The notes under the pieces were generated by a model. It had not been told where the DNA came from and made no database searches. It saw only the letters and a program-made list of their open reading frames with translations. This document shows positions 53,369 to 64,000 of a stretch of DNA of 64,000 nucleotides, in pieces; within the stretch, counting starts at the first letter, position 1; every line of letters begins with the position of its first letter. Made by a program: the position numbers and the translations under genes. Source of the DNA: Pyrenochaeta sp. MPI-SDFR-AT-0127 (lineage: Eukaryota; Ascomycota; Dothideomycetes; Pleosporales; Cucurbitariaceae); NCBI GenBank assembly GCA_020747015.1, contig JAGTJM010000019.1:1-64000 (forward strand), written 5' to 3'.

Positions 53369-56300
53369 ATGGTGGGCACGCGAGGAAACCTTCACAAAGC
53401 GGCAGAGACAAGAGCACCAAGGCGATCAGCACGGAGAGGGAGGGCGTCCCAGCAAGATGAGGTCCCGGACGTCTTCCAGGAGATGCTGTTTGAGGAGGCA
53501 TCAAATGCGGTTGGCGCTGACGATGACGAGCGGCCACTTAAGAAGCGGAAGACTGCGCAATCTCAACGAACAGAAAGCCCCATATCGCAGCCCCGACCAG
53601 TAAAATCTTTAGTGAAGCGCGCACCGAAATCTCCGTCGCCCATACGACCCCAAACCGAGATTGCCTCACGGTCTCAAGTGCCGTCGCACACCCGAGTGCG
53701 GCCAACGTCCGCGAGTGGACTTGCCGATGACAACGGGAAAGTAAAAAATGGGCGAGTGGTACAGACAATCATCGACTCAGACGAGTCAGATGACAGCGAC
53801 ATGGAGTGGGAGGACGCGCTCGGCGATGCAGACGGCACCGAGGATGAGGGAGAAGATGGGATTGCTGCACCACAGATTGGCGACATCTCTATCACATTTG
53901 GAGGCAAGAAGACCGAAGAACAAGAGACTAAGCGGAGAGTTCGAAGACGTGCAATCACTTCGGTAGACAAAAAACGGCGTCTGGACATCCACAAAATGCA
54001 TGTTCTTTGTCTTTTATACCATGTGCACCGTAGAAATACGTGGTGTAACGATAGAAGAGTACAGAGCACGCTACGTAAGATTGTATCTCCCAAGACTCTG
54101 ACCAACCTGGTACCAGACCCAGATATCACACAGTACTCTGCGTCAAAGCGCTTTATTGACGGCATGAATGAGCTCAAGATTATGTGGTCTAAACGTTTCA
54201 AGATTACGGCCCAGGGCATGTACAAACCGCGATGGGCTGAGGCCGAGGCGGAAGTTCGACCATTTTCCGACTTTGATGATCTTGACGACCCTATGGACAA
54301 GGATGATTTTCGTAATGCAGCGCATACATTGCATGGCTCGCAAGATGTTGGCACCCAGCTTTTCTGCGCTTTGCTTCGCAGCATTGGCATAGAAGTTAGG
54401 CTTGTTTGTTCTCTGCAGCCGCTACCCTTTGCATCTACAGCTGAACGCGCCACGCCCCAGAAGTCAAGCGTGCAAAAGACTACAATCGTTATTGACCCAT
54501 ACAACAAGTCCGCCGAGACCACTCCTACCAAGCCCAAATATCAAGCTCCACCTCGGCACAAGAAGCTCTCACGGCTTGAACGTGTAATGGGCGAGAGGCA
54601 TTCGGTTCTGAATAAGACCGGTGCAGCTTTGAAAAAGCAAAAGGCCTATCATACACCGTACCCTGTGTACTGGGTCGAAGCCTTCAACGCTGCCCACCAG
54701 AAATGGGTGGCTATTGATACGCATTCCACTTTCACGGTCAATGCGCCTGAGAAGTTAGAACCACCTCTTAGCTTCACACAAAACAGTCTCACGTACGCAA
54801 TCGCATTTGATGAGGACTACACAGCGAAGGACGTCACTCGTAGATATGCAAGGGCATATAATGCGAAGACGAGGAAATTCCGTGTCGAGTGTACGCCAGG
54901 AGGAGACAAGTGGCTAAGGCAAACGCTCAAATTCTTCCGACGATCAACAACTCTTGACAGAGACCAACTTGAAGATGCGGCACTTTCTCGCAAAGAGGCT
55001 GCAGAAGGTATACCAAAGAACGTACAGGACTTCAAGGGACACCCCGTCTATGTTCTTGAGCGACATCTCAGACATAATGAGGTGATTCATCCGTTGACCC
55101 AGGTTGGTAAGGTCAATTGTGGGACTGCGATGAATCCCAAAATGGAACCTATATATCGAAGAAACAATGTGCATGTTGTGAGAAGCTCCGACAAGTGGTA
55201 TCGCATGGGTAGAGATGTCAAGGAAGGAGAGCGACCACTAAAACATGCAAAGCCTAAAAGAGGGAGACAAACTTCGATAGGACACGACATGGACATCGAC
55301 GACCAGCAAGACGACACCGGTGCTGGTCTTTATGCAGAGTTTCAGACCGAACTCTACATTCCACCCCCAGTTTTGCGAGGACGTGTGCCGCGGAATGCAT
55401 ACGGCAATCTCGATCTCTACGTTCCATCAATGTGTCCAACAGGTGGCACGCATATCCGCCACAAACTTGCTTCTAAGGCTGCGCGAGTAGTCGGAGTGGA
55501 TTTTGCCGATGCGGTCACTGGCTTCTCCTTCAAAGGTCGACACGGCACTGCAATTGTGCAAGGTGTTGTCGTAGCGCAGGAATATGCTGATGCTGTGCAA
55601 GCAGTCATCGACGGCATGGAACACCAGCAGGAACAAGCCGAACTCGCGGCGCGCGCATCGGAATCTCTTCGCTTATGGAGACGCTTCTTCCTTGGTCTGC
55701 GAATTGCACAGCGAGTCAACGCCATCGAAATTGATGGCGAAAAAGGCCCAGTTATTGATGTGCAAGATGAGATCAGCAAACAAGATAGAGAATTGACTGC
55801 GAAGGAGATGGCTGGCGGCTTCTTCCCAGATGAAGGCGATATCGAGGAATCGTCGGCTCGAGGGTATGAGCCACCAGGGCCAAGTTACGGTGATGGTGGC
55901 TTCATGCCAGCCGAAAACGCTAGTGAGGAAGGAGGTGGCTTCATTACAGATGAAGTTGATCAAACAGGCGGTATCAGCTTGAATCGACAACACAGCTTTG
56001 AAAGTGCCATCCTTGATTCACAACAACTGCGCCCGCGACGCAGAAGTTCTTTTGGCGATGTCTACTCATCAGCTGACGAGGATGACGGTCTAGGTGGCGG
56101 CTTCATCCTCGAGACATCTATCACTGAAGCAGGACCATCAAAGCGAGAAGAAGACCACTTGGAGGGTGGCTTCATCCAGACCGATGGGGCGGGAGACGAG
56201 GCTGGAGGTTTCATACTTGAAGACAATTCCAGCGCCCCTAAAGAAGGACGTAGTAACGAAGATATGGATATGAAGGAGTCTTCACCTTTCAACCAAGATG

Positions 56301-56431
56301 TGACAGAGGGGACACGGGATGACGCTGTACAGTCACTACCATCTTCATCCCCATCAGATGTAGGCTCCTTACCCCTCGAAGATCCAGAAGATGAAGACGC
56401 AGACCCCGACTGGTTGGTCGATGCTACATAG
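53369..56431 (+). CDS. RAD4: DNA damage recognition protein Rad4/XPC
   Basis: Nucleotide excision repair damage sensor that works with Rad23. A single exon of 1020 aa. The N-terminal 200 residues are disordered and charged, with an acidic patch (DSDESDDSDMEWED). The transglutaminase-like fold is at roughly 215-500, with HKMHVLCLLYHVHRRN, then GTQLFCALLRSIGIEVRLVCSLQPLPF and PVYWVEAFNAAHQKWVAIDTH. Beta-hairpin domains follow: BHD1 (FKGHPVYVLERHLRHNEVIHP), BHD2 and BHD3 (GLYAEFQTELYIPPPVLRGRVPRNAYGNLDLY, then MCPTGGTHI). A C-terminal helix (SLRLWRRFFLGLRIAQRVN) precedes an unusual acidic tail with six GGF-type repeats. Family identity is certain. Confidence 0.96.
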   Translation: MVGTRGNLHKAAETRAPRRSARRGRASQQDEVPDVFQEMLFEEASNAVGADDDERPLKKRKTAQSQRTESPISQPRPVKSLVKRAPKSPSPIRPQTEIASRSQVPSHTRVRPTSASGLADDNGKVKNGRVVQTIIDSDESDDSDMEWEDALGDADGTEDEGEDGIAAPQIGDISITFGGKKTEEQETKRRVRRRAITSVDKKRRLDIHKMHVLCLLYHVHRRNTWCNDRRVQSTLRKIVSPKTLTNLVPDPDITQYSASKRFIDGMNELKIMWSKRFKITAQGMYKPRWAEAEAEVRPFSDFDDLDDPMDKDDFRNAAHTLHGSQDVGTQLFCALLRSIGIEVRLVCSLQPLPFASTAERATPQKSSVQKTTIVIDPYNKSAETTPTKPKYQAPPRHKKLSRLERVMGERHSVLNKTGAALKKQKAYHTPYPVYWVEAFNAAHQKWVAIDTHSTFTVNAPEKLEPPLSFTQNSLTYAIAFDEDYTAKDVTRRYARAYNAKTRKFRVECTPGGDKWLRQTLKFFRRSTTLDRDQLEDAALSRKEAAEGIPKNVQDFKGHPVYVLERHLRHNEVIHPLTQVGKVNCGTAMNPKMEPIYRRNNVHVVRSSDKWYRMGRDVKEGERPLKHAKPKRGRQTSIGHDMDIDDQQDDTGAGLYAEFQTELYIPPPVLRGRVPRNAYGNLDLYVPSMCPTGGTHIRHKLASKAARVVGVDFADAVTGFSFKGRHGTAIVQGVVVAQEYADAVQAVIDGMEHQQEQAELAARASESLRLWRRFFLGLRIAQRVNAIEIDGEKGPVIDVQDEISKQDRELTAKEMAGGFFPDEGDIEESSARGYEPPGPSYGDGGFMPAENASEEGGGFITDEVDQTGGISLNRQHSFESAILDSQQLRPRRRSSFGDVYSSADEDDGLGGGFILETSITEAGPSKREEDHLEGGFIQTDGAGDEAGGFILEDNSSAPKEGRSNEDMDMKESSPFNQDVTEGTRDDAVQSLPSSSPSDVGSLPLEDPEDEDADPDWLVDAT
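55801..56226 (+). repeat. Six-fold GGF[FIM] motif repeat in the Rad4 tail
   Basis: At protein level the tail reads GGFFPDE, GGFMPAE, GGGFITDE, GGGFILET, GGFIQTD and GGFILED, each in an acidic Ser/Glu-rich setting. Spacing runs from about 12 to 55 residues. The DNA is not a tandem repeat, so the motifs are conserved at protein level. Confidence 0.8.
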
Positions 56432-56668
56432 GATCTTAGACACGATTACAAGCACATTACAACGTAACTCTACCCATTTGATTTCACACTTGTGATCGAT
56501 CATTTGTGCTTAGATACCCTGATAGCCTCGTGATACCCTAAGTGTGAAAGGAGGAAGAATTTACAATGTACGACTATGTTTCGAGACACACAGCGCAGAA
56601 AAGACTGATTGTTTCGTTTGGATAATGCATGGTAATTCATTTCTTTTGCGCGCTAAACGCTGGCTCAT

Positions 56669-58088
56669 CTATGTCTGTTTCTTCTGCTGCAACAGGTCAT
56701 CCAAACCCTGGACGCCTCCTTCATATTGCTCAACATCATACTCCTTTGGATACCTGGCGAGAATGTCTTTCAGTTCCTCAATATGCATGCGCTGTTCCTC
56801 TGTCAATTCCTCCCAGACGCCTTCAAAAGCGTTCCTGATGCTTGGCTTCTTCTCCTTTTCCGCCTCTTCAAAGGCCCGCAGTACTTCCTTGCGTGTTGAG
56901 CTGCGGAGCTCCTTTTCCTTTGCATCGTCCCAGACTTGGTTGGTCTCGAGGTACTTGCGTAGTCGTGTGATTGGGTTGTCGCGGCGCTTCCAGTCCTCTA
57001 CTTCTACGCGCTGACGATATGCGAATGAGTCGTCCGAGGTGCTGTGGTGGCCGACGCGGTACGCCATCATTTCGATTAGGACTGGTCTCCCGCCTTCTTC
57101 TAGGGCGAGGCGGCGTGCCTCCTTTGTCGCCCTGCGCACGGCGAAGATGTCGTTGCCGTCTACGCGGAGAGTGGCGATGCCGTAGCCTGCGCCGCGGGAG
57201 GCGATGCCGTCACCCCGATATTGGTCGGATGTGGGGGTAGAGATGGCGTAGCCGTTGTTGCGGCAGATAAATATACAGGGCACTTGACGTGTTGCTGCGA
57301 TATTCAAGGCGGCATGGAAGTCTCCCTCACTTGATGCTCCTTCACCAAAGTAGCATACGGCTATCCTGGGTTCTGTACCTGGCGACCACATATTCTGCAT
57401 TTTGAGCGCATAAGCCGCGCCTGCCGCATGCGGTATTTGCGTTGCCAATGTGGAGCTGATGGTATGAATGTTGAGCTCCTTACTGCCATAGTGGACTGGC
57501 ATGTTTCGGCCAAGCCCGTTGTCCTTCGCGTTGGCGAAGAGCTGATTCATGAAGTTGGCTAGGGTAAAGCCTCGTTGCATGTACACTCCAGACTCGCGGT
57601 ATTGGCAGAAGATCACATCCGCGGGGGATAGTACGCTGGCAGAGCCTATAGATATGCCCTCTTCACCTGCTGAAACCATGTAGAAGGACAGTCTACCCTG
57701 CCTTTGCGCCTCAAACATGAGGAGGTCCATTATGCTCACTGAAGAATGTCAGCTGTTTGCTCGTGATCCAGGTATTGTAGACTAACGTTTGACCATGTTC
57801 TTGTACAGTTGCAATGCTTCCTCATCTGTCGTTTGGACACCAATTTCCTTGTCTATTATCTCGCCATACTGGTTCATCACCCGGTATGTTGATATCGCGT
57901 TGGCCTTGGACGGTTGCAGGAATTCGAGGGTACTTGTGAAATCGCTGTTTAGTGCCCCAGGAAACAAGACTCTGCCATCTACGTTAGCTTTGCAAGTCCA
58001 CTATGGCTCCATACAACACTTACTTTTCAGCACTCGCCGTGGAAGCAACACCTCGGCACCTCTGCCATACTGGCGTGTTTGCCGTCAT
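56669..58088 (-). CDS. Branched-chain 2-oxoacid dehydrogenase E1 alpha subunit
   Basis: Thiamine-diphosphate-dependent E1 alpha subunit of the mitochondrial BCKDH complex (2-oxoisovalerate dehydrogenase), which degrades Leu, Ile and Val. Exons 58088-58024, 57971-57787 and 57738-56669 give 439 aa. The first exon encodes a short basic presequence (MTANTPVWQRCRGVASTAS); the real start could lie further upstream. Joined reading gives VLFPGALNSDFTSTLEFLQP, then NMVKLSIMDLLMFEAQRQGRLSFYM. The ThDP/Mg site is GEGASSEGDFHAALN with RNNGYAIST. HSTSDDSFAYR contains the regulatory-loop serines phosphorylated by BCKDH kinase in mammals. The C-terminus RMHIEELKDILARYPKEYDVEQYEGG is typical. Confidence 0.94.
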
Positions 58089-58385
58089 TCTTGAGCCATT
58101 GAGACATGTTTGCGCGCCCCAAACCCTCTGCAGCCGCAGCCTACGTGAAGTATAACGAAACGACATTGTGTATAGTTATAATTTCTGTGGGGGCGTGAGG
58201 TACATTAAGAATCCGGGGCATAGTGATGGGGGCTCGGTCCTCACACGGCCAGCGTCGGTACAATAACATACCCCAGACAATTGACATCAGCGGGCGCTAG
58301 GACGTTCGCCTGCACGTGCCGTCGCGCATCGAGAAAGTTGATGCCAAGTGATCGTGATAGATGACATCCCGACCACATCGCGAAT
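58089..58385. promoter_or_regulatory. Shared promoter, BCKDH E1-alpha and COQ5
   Basis: 297 bp between the two divergent start codons. A CACGTG palindrome (58313-58318, within GCACGTGC) lies 68 bp upstream of COQ5. CACGTG is bound by Cbf1/bHLH factors. Co-regulation of the two mitochondrial genes is an inference. Confidence 0.45.
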
Positions 58386-59412
58386 ATGCAGGCTTCAAGA
58401 TCACGAATTGTGCGGCAATTGGCTGAGGGCAGCAGGAGGAGTGCTTCGAGGCAGCCGTACAGATGTTTTTCGTGCTCGGGGAAGCAGGCACAGCAGCAGA
58501 CGCCACCTCCGAAGTCTCCGCAAGATGCATCGCAGACGACGCATTTTGGCTTTGAGACGATTGCGGAGGCCCTGAAGGAGCAGAGAGGTACAACTCATCG
58601 GTTTTATATGTATCATATATCCCAGTGACTGACTGAGTTTAGTCGGCGCCGTCTTCTCCTCCGTCGCCTCTTCCTACGACTCGATGAACGACTTCATGTC
58701 CCTTGGAATCCACCGCCTCTGGAAGGACCACTTCGTTCGCAACCTCAACCCCGGCCGCAATCCACTCACATCATCAGCGTCTTCGCCTGCGTCAGAACAA
58801 GGCTGGAACATTCTCGACATTGCCGGCGGAACCGGTGACATCGCCTTCCGCATGCTCGACCACGCCTCCACCATCAACAACGACGCACACACCAAAGTGA
58901 CAGTCGCAGACATAAACCCAGACATGCTTGCAGAGGGCAAGAAGCGCTCCCTTCAAACGCCATATGCTCGATCCCCGCGCTTGCAATTCGTAGAAGCAAA
59001 TGCAGAGAACCTCGACATGATCCCTTCCAACAGCATCGACCTCTACACAGTCGCCTTCGGCATCCGCAACTTCACGCACAAGGAGATTGCGCTGAAGGAA
59101 GCTTTCCGCGTGCTGAAGCCAGGCGGCGTATTCGCGTGCCTCGAGTTCTCCAAGGTCAACAACCCATTATTCGACGCCGTGTACCAGCGCTGGAGCTTTG
59201 GCGCTATCCCACTGATTGGACAGCTAGTTGCGGGTGATCGCGACAGCTACCAGTACCTCGTAGAGAGCATTGCCAAGTTCCCCAGCCAGGTCGAGTTCAG
59301 CGACATGATCAAGGACGCTGGGTTTCTGGTGCCAGGCAAGGGATACGAGGACTTGACCAACGGCATTGCCGCGATACACAAGGGTGTCAAGCCCGCTGAG
59401 AAGGTGTTGTAA
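58386..59412 (+). CDS. COQ5: Ubiquinone biosynthesis C-methyltransferase Coq5
   Basis: Mitochondrial SAM-dependent C-methyltransferase in coenzyme Q synthesis (2-polyprenyl-6-methoxy-1,4-benzoquinol methylase). Exons 58386-58587 and 58643-59412 (55-nt intron) give 323 aa. The N-terminal 45 residues are Arg/Ser/Gln-rich and serve as targeting sequence. THFGFETIAEALKEQR joins VGAVFSSVASSYDSMNDFMSLGIHRLWKDHFV across the intron, the UbiE/Coq5 N-terminal signature. SAM motif I is NILDIAGGTGDIAFR. YTVAFGIRNFTHKEIALKEAFRVLKPGGVF and LVAGDRDSYQYLVESIAKFP are the two later signatures. The protein ends shortly after NGIAAIHKG, as in orthologues. Confidence 0.96.
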
Positions 59413-60286
59413 GAGGGAGACTTTAAGGCAAGATTTTAGATTGTAGTTTGTATGTATACATCACCTCTTGTACAATACATTGGCATGGGCACGGCGCACA
59501 TAATAGATCTCTTCGTCTCAATCTCGACCTTGCATCATTTTTGTCAATATTTATCCAGCATTTGCTCTGACCCATTCTCATCGTGTTTCTTGTCATTTGG
59601 GGCAAGGTTATTAAGGTCTACGATTTGACGCAAGCAGCTGAGGCATTCGAATTATTGTTACTATCAACTAGGGAACGAGAAAGAAGATAAGGGGGAGATG
59701 GCGATTGTTCAGGTTCCAACATACACTTGCAGCCTTAGGAGTAGTAAGGGGAGGAACTTGAATGTGGAAAAGAAGCGATTATATTCAATCTTATGAGCGC
59801 CAGCGAGCCCTTAATTGTCCCGCTATCCTACCCTACCCTATCCTAATCCTGATATCGATATCCGTGTCACAAAAAACTCCGTTCCAGGCATGAACCACAA
59901 TGATCTATGAACAGCCGTTGCTAGATGCCCTCCTATAAAGAGAAAGCTACATATTCTTCCTGATAGGCCAAGGAACCGTTGGGTATGATACTCAGACGCC
60001 GGGTTCCATCAGCTGCCCCACCGCACTGGTTGCCCAAATTCTCAATCTGATGGGGAAAAAATCGGGCTGTTGTAAAGAAGCACGAAAGCGTATATGGCGG
60101 GGAAAAAAAAAGTTTGGTGAAAGAACAATTGTGCGCCGAAAAGATGGGAACAGCAAACGTTGGGTTCAAAAACATCTTGACCCATCTTTGATGCCGCAAA
60201 CGCCGAAATGTGAATAGCAAGGCATGGAATTCAAAACTATGCCAATAAAAGTCCCTTTTTTGAGAAAAGAAGAATGTTGGACTGAC
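59413..60286. other. Convergent intergenic region
   Basis: About 870 bp between COQ5 and ATG13, whose 3' ends face each other. It contains a short degenerate CCCTA-type run at about 59829-59844 and A-rich tracts near 60105. No gene is supported. Confidence 0.45.
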
Positions 60287-63169
60287 TCAGCGGAAATAGG
60301 GTCCTCGCTTCCCAGCACTGCCGGAGCTAGAACCACCTCGAGCTTCCTCTAGGCTGCGCCTTGAGCCACCGGGACCAATCTCGCTCATCTGGAACAGTAG
60401 CGGTTCGTCGTCATCAACATTCGTTGCGGCACGACTATTAAAGTTATACCGGCTTTGTCGTTCGGTCGAGCTCGTGGCCCCTGTACTTTGACTTGTTGAT
60501 GAATCATGCGAGAAGAAGCCACCGCGTCCACGAGGACCGCTTGTGTATGCACCACGCCGGGGAGGGATGTTTGATGTAGACGAAGGTGGATTGAGATCGT
60601 CTCGAGAATCATTGTCAATCGGTTGACTTTCCCGGCTTGCGCTGGCGAGAAGCTCGGTCTGGGCAAAGAGGCCACTTGACGTCAGATCAGAGCTCGTTAT
60701 CCGATGCAAGTCCCTTACACGGTCAACTTCTTCGGCCGGGAGACTGGCTGACTTGACACCAAAAACATCGGGTTCATCTTCGGGCAGGTTACGATTCTGC
60801 TGCGCGACTGAGCTCGATCGTCGGGCGTAATTCCAGGGGCGTGGTGACGGAATATCGATGGCGTCTGTACCCTGGTCTTCGCTCTCACTTTGCTCCTCTA
60901 CATTGACCGGATCCTGCTCACGTGCTGTTCGGCCAGGCCGACTTCGGCTGCGATGGACTCTGGGTTCAACACCATACTCAATGATGCTGTTCGCACTTAG
61001 ACGTGAAGGAATGGCTGGGGTATGAGGGGTATGCGGCGAGATCGGCTTTCCTGGAGATGAAGCTGTGGACACAGAAGTACCAGCAATCATGGCAGGCACG
61101 CTAGCGAGCTGACGGCTTGAAGACGATGAAGAGCGATGAAGCATCGTCGATGATGTTACGGATTCGGAAAGCGCCACGTGTGAATCCCTCAAGCGTTGGT
61201 ACTTTGACAACTGAGCTGTAGTTCTTTGCATTGTGGCAGTCTTGGAAGCATTGTCGCTCCGGTTGAAACTCTTCAGCTCCTTCTTAGACTCGAGCAATTT
61301 CAAGAAGTCTGAGATATTCTCATCGTCTGTCTTGACCTCCCCTGAACTGCCGCCTGGTCCTTCGTTCAAAGTTTCTGAGCCGCGTTGAACTGAGGAAGCC
61401 ACGCTCCCTTTGCCACTACTCAAGTTGTCCTCTTCTGTCTTGCTACCACCGCCCGAAGAAAACTTGCTTCTTCTGTGCCCGAAACTGCTACTGTAACGGG
61501 ATATTGGTGCAGGTTTCGGCGAGCTTGATGCAGAGGAGGTGATGGCAGTTTCATTTGGGAGCGATGGTGCTCGAAGCGCCGTTTGAGGAAGAGTGGTTAG
61601 CGAGGTCCGGTTCCGTGGCTGGTTCAATGGATTCGGGACGACGTTGCGCCCTAGAGAACTGCTTGGCCTTCCAAGAGAGCTACCAGGAGACGGAGGGGGG
61701 TAGCCAGGACCAGGAGCAGGTGATGATGATAGCGAGCCAGCTTTGAATGGCTGGAATGAGACCGAGGTCCGTCGCTGATATTGCGGCGTATCTGCAGAAC
61801 GAAGGGATGATTTTGATCCTTGAGCAGTTCGATGGTTTGGGGGCAACTTTTGCGGTGGCGAATCGGTCGGTGACGATGTGGGCATATCTCGGGCAGCTCG
61901 AAGGGCAGAAATTGGGCTGGTTCCTGTCGGTGGGCCAACCTGGTGGAATGTGGATAAGCTGCCATAAGCTTGGCCTAGATCGGGAGTCTCCTGTGCGTTC
62001 AGTTTGCTCACAGGAAGAGACCCAGGTACTTGGGTAGCCCCTCGACTAGTTTGTTCAAAGTAGTTGTCGTCCAAGCCCATGAACTGGGAGCTCAGAAGCG
62101 ATTCAGAATCGTCAACGCTAAAGTCACAGCTAGCGCGGTGTTGCACTGTTATGCACAACGGGCCGACTGGCGAGTTTGTGGGTTTGAATTCTATCGTCTC
62201 GGTCACGGCCTCCCGTGAGGGATATAGGGCCAGGCTTAATGTGTCCACGTGCGGACTCCTGAAGTCGCCGTTTGAAATCCGGTAGTTCAACTTCAATGCG
62301 GGATGGCTCGCGGGTTGTTTGGCGGCATTCTTGGTGTACTTGAATGCTGGCATGAGGCGCAGGTGCGCGAAAAGTGATCTGAAAGTGACGACTGCCTTCT
62401 TGTAAACATTCGGCAGAGGATCGTTGAGCTCTGACGGATGGACTGCATCCTTGTCGCCGACGTGTATCCTCCAGCGCTCCAGAACAAGCTGTGTAGTTTT
62501 GGCTCCGCGGCTTGAGGAGCGCGAAGCAGCTTCCGCAGCATTCAGAGCTGATGCGACATCCCATCTTTTGCCATCGTCATCGTGTACAACTAGCGACTGT
62601 TTGTGCCCCAGACCTTGTATGTCTAAGAAGAGTTCAATGCAGAGTGATGGGTGCTGGCCGGCCATGGCATCCATGAGCTTCCACTCGGTGAGTTGTCGTT
62701 GGAGCTCGTCGCTGTCGGCGAGGACGACATTGAACTAGTCCTGGTTAGCAGAGCTCTCTGTGAGGTGGGCGAGAGCAAACATACCCATTTGTTCTGCTTG
62801 AGCTCGCCGTTCTTGTTGTAGCCCGGCGGCAGTATTGTTCGAGAAGACACGATGGTAAGGGCTGCTTTTGTGAAAAAATTCTAAGACATGTTAGTGTACA
62901 TGATGGTCACCGCTTGCATAGAGGGTAAGTACCTGGATGACTTGGTTGACCTTTTGGTAGTGTTTCTGCTCCGGTTCGGCCATTTGCTCCCCGCGAGACA
63001 TCATCTCACCGTCTGATTCTTCGACTCCTCTATCGCTGTATGGGGGCGTGGTCGAGTAAGGAGAGCTTTCTTGGGGGTTATGCCGCTGGTTGTTGGTTCG
63101 TGTGGGATTGGTCTGGAGGTTACTGGCCGGCGAGGCTGTCCGCGGCGAAGGGCGCGAGTATGGATGCAT
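60287..63169 (-). CDS. ATG13: Autophagy-related protein 13
   Basis: Regulatory subunit of the Atg1 kinase complex that starts autophagy. TORC1 phosphorylation of it controls autophagosome formation. Exons 63169-62933, 62880-62785 and 62734-60287 give 926 aa. Exon 1 encodes a disordered leader (MHPYSRPSPRTASP) and the start of the HORMA domain (QKHYQKVNQVIQ). Joined reading gives NFFTKAALTIVSSR, GELKQNKWFNVVLADSDELQRQLTEW, then LCIELFLDIQ, LVLERWRIHV, YKKAVVTFRSLFAHLRLMPAFK and LKLNYRIS, all HORMA core. The remainder is a long Ser/Pro-rich disordered region with the Atg1- and Atg17-binding segments expected (around SDFLKLLESKKELKSF). Length and order match Pezizomycotina ATG13. Confidence 0.95.
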
Positions 63170-64000
63170 GGCGGCGGCCTCCTGCAGGTACAGGTGCAGC
63201 AAGTATGTGACGGGGTCAAGGCTGGAATTGCGTGTGAATGTAGGACGATTATCGTTGGGGCGGAAAGAGGCGAGTCCTGATGGTAGCCATCACGAGTACA
63301 ACGGGGGTCAGGCTTGGGGCAGTTGAGGGTCAGAAATGTCTCTCAGGAGACTGGAGCACGCGGGGAACGTGGTAAGGAGCCGGGAAGGGCTCAGGCAGCA
63401 GCCATGTGGTATACAGGGTGGTGGAAGGGCGGGAGGGTGATTGTGCCTGAGGCGGAGGTGGAGGCGGAGATAAGGTTGAGCACCCTAGTGTGTTGGGCGA
63501 GGGGATGCAAGATGCAGAGGGACAGGATGCCAGGCTGGATGCAGAGCAGGCGTCAAGACAGGACTGGCGACAGGACGGGCGTGTGGAAGAGTCAAAGAGT
63601 GTTGAGACGCATGGGAGCTGGAGTCACGAGTGACTGTCCGAATGACGCTTATTCCAGCGATAGCAAGATGACCCAAGCTCCCGACCAGGGCATGCGGAGA
63701 TTGATGGGCAGCCGCAGCGGCCACGCAGGAGAGCAGCGAGCCGATTAGCTGGTTCCGGGGAGCTGCAGGCTGTGGCCGGAGGAGCTGCTGGTGTAGGGGC
63801 GTGTCCAGCTCAACCTGCTGGCTGCTGATGCGTCTGGGGAAATGCTGGGGGAGCTCTAGCCTGGCTTTCGGCGCCGCAAGCTTGACGTCTGACTGCTTCG
63901 AGCTGCACACCTCGCTGCGATCCGAGGACTCGCGTTAGTTGCCGCTTGGCGACCCAAACAGCACCTCTAACCCCGGCTGCAGACACAGCGAGAGATCATC
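63170..64000. other. Upstream region of ATG13 to window end
   Basis: About 830 bp. From 63350 to 63520 the plus strand is strongly purine-rich (GGAGG, GAGGCGGAGG words). Frames 63314-63748 and 63910-63485 are open by composition and show no motif. This is most likely the ATG13 promoter and 5' UTR. A gene crossing the window edge cannot be excluded. Confidence 0.4.

Noticed and set aside
59818..59852. Degenerate CCCTA-like run resembling telomere repeat
   Set aside because: Only a few imperfect units are present (CCTACCCTACCCTATCCTAATCC), within a 3' intergenic spacer. Too short and irregular to call an interstitial telomere.
63314..63910. 144-aa plus and 141-aa minus frames upstream of ATG13
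   Set aside because: Both overlap in purine-rich sequence and lack motifs. The region is better explained as ATG13 promoter and leader.
1..64000. Transposons, CRISPR arrays, integrated viral genes, secondary-metabolite cluster
   Set aside because: I looked for transposase, reverse transcriptase, integrase, regularly spaced repeats, PKS/NRPS or terpene synthase motifs, and saw none. The single dioxygenase does not make a cluster.

Overview
This window is a filamentous ascomycete nuclear chromosome segment. The signs are short spliceosomal introns (mostly 45-70 nt, GT-AG, with two candidate GC-AG), an intron-containing tRNA, densely packed single genes on both strands, and core fungal genes (HIS5, SPB4, ATG13, RAD4, NOT4, DGK1, SSU1). 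Protein character (disordered Ser/Pro-rich proteins, an F-box-like protein, a large one-exon membrane ectodomain protein) points to a dothideomycete, probably Pleosporales; this placement is inference. I find 29 protein-coding genes and one tRNA. I see no transposon, CRISPR array, rRNA, RIP-mutated AT-rich block or secondary-metabolite cluster.

Layout. 0-10 kb: a disordered hypothetical, histidinol-phosphate aminotransferase (HIS5), tRNA-Glu(CTC) with intron, bleomycin hydrolase, a four-span membrane protein. 10-20 kb: a secreted SurE-type phosphatase, a divergent Thg1-like 3'-5' polymerase, a 666-residue membrane protein, a small Cys-containing secreted protein, an SSU1-type sulfite exporter, an F-box-like protein. 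20-31 kb: a TLC-domain membrane protein, a Cys-pair hypothetical, organellar seryl-tRNA synthetase, a BTB protein, a UBE2G1-type E2, a DGK1-type kinase. 31-42 kb: SPB4 helicase, a possible ubiquitin-fold protein, a DUF1349 protein, complex I 30-kDa subunit, NOT4 E3 ligase. 42-53 kb: a low-complexity coiled-coil protein, GMPPA-like protein, a 2-oxoglutarate oxygenase, a heavy-metal P1B ATPase. 53-64 kb: RAD4/XPC, BCKDH E1-alpha, COQ5, ATG13.

The genes do not form an operon or one pathway. Several are arranged head to head over short shared promoters: Cys-pair hypothetical/SerRS (275 bp), complex I 30-kDa/NOT4 (362 bp), BCKDH E1-alpha/COQ5 (297 bp). The last pair joins two mitochondrial functions. 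The most unusual item is the Thg1-like protein at 11.5-12.4 kb. It carries the 3'-5' polymerase catalytic motifs but resembles bacterial, protist and giant-virus TLPs rather than canonical fungal Thg1. Exon boundaries below were worked out by hand from splice signals and checked for reading-frame continuity; they are not transcript-verified.
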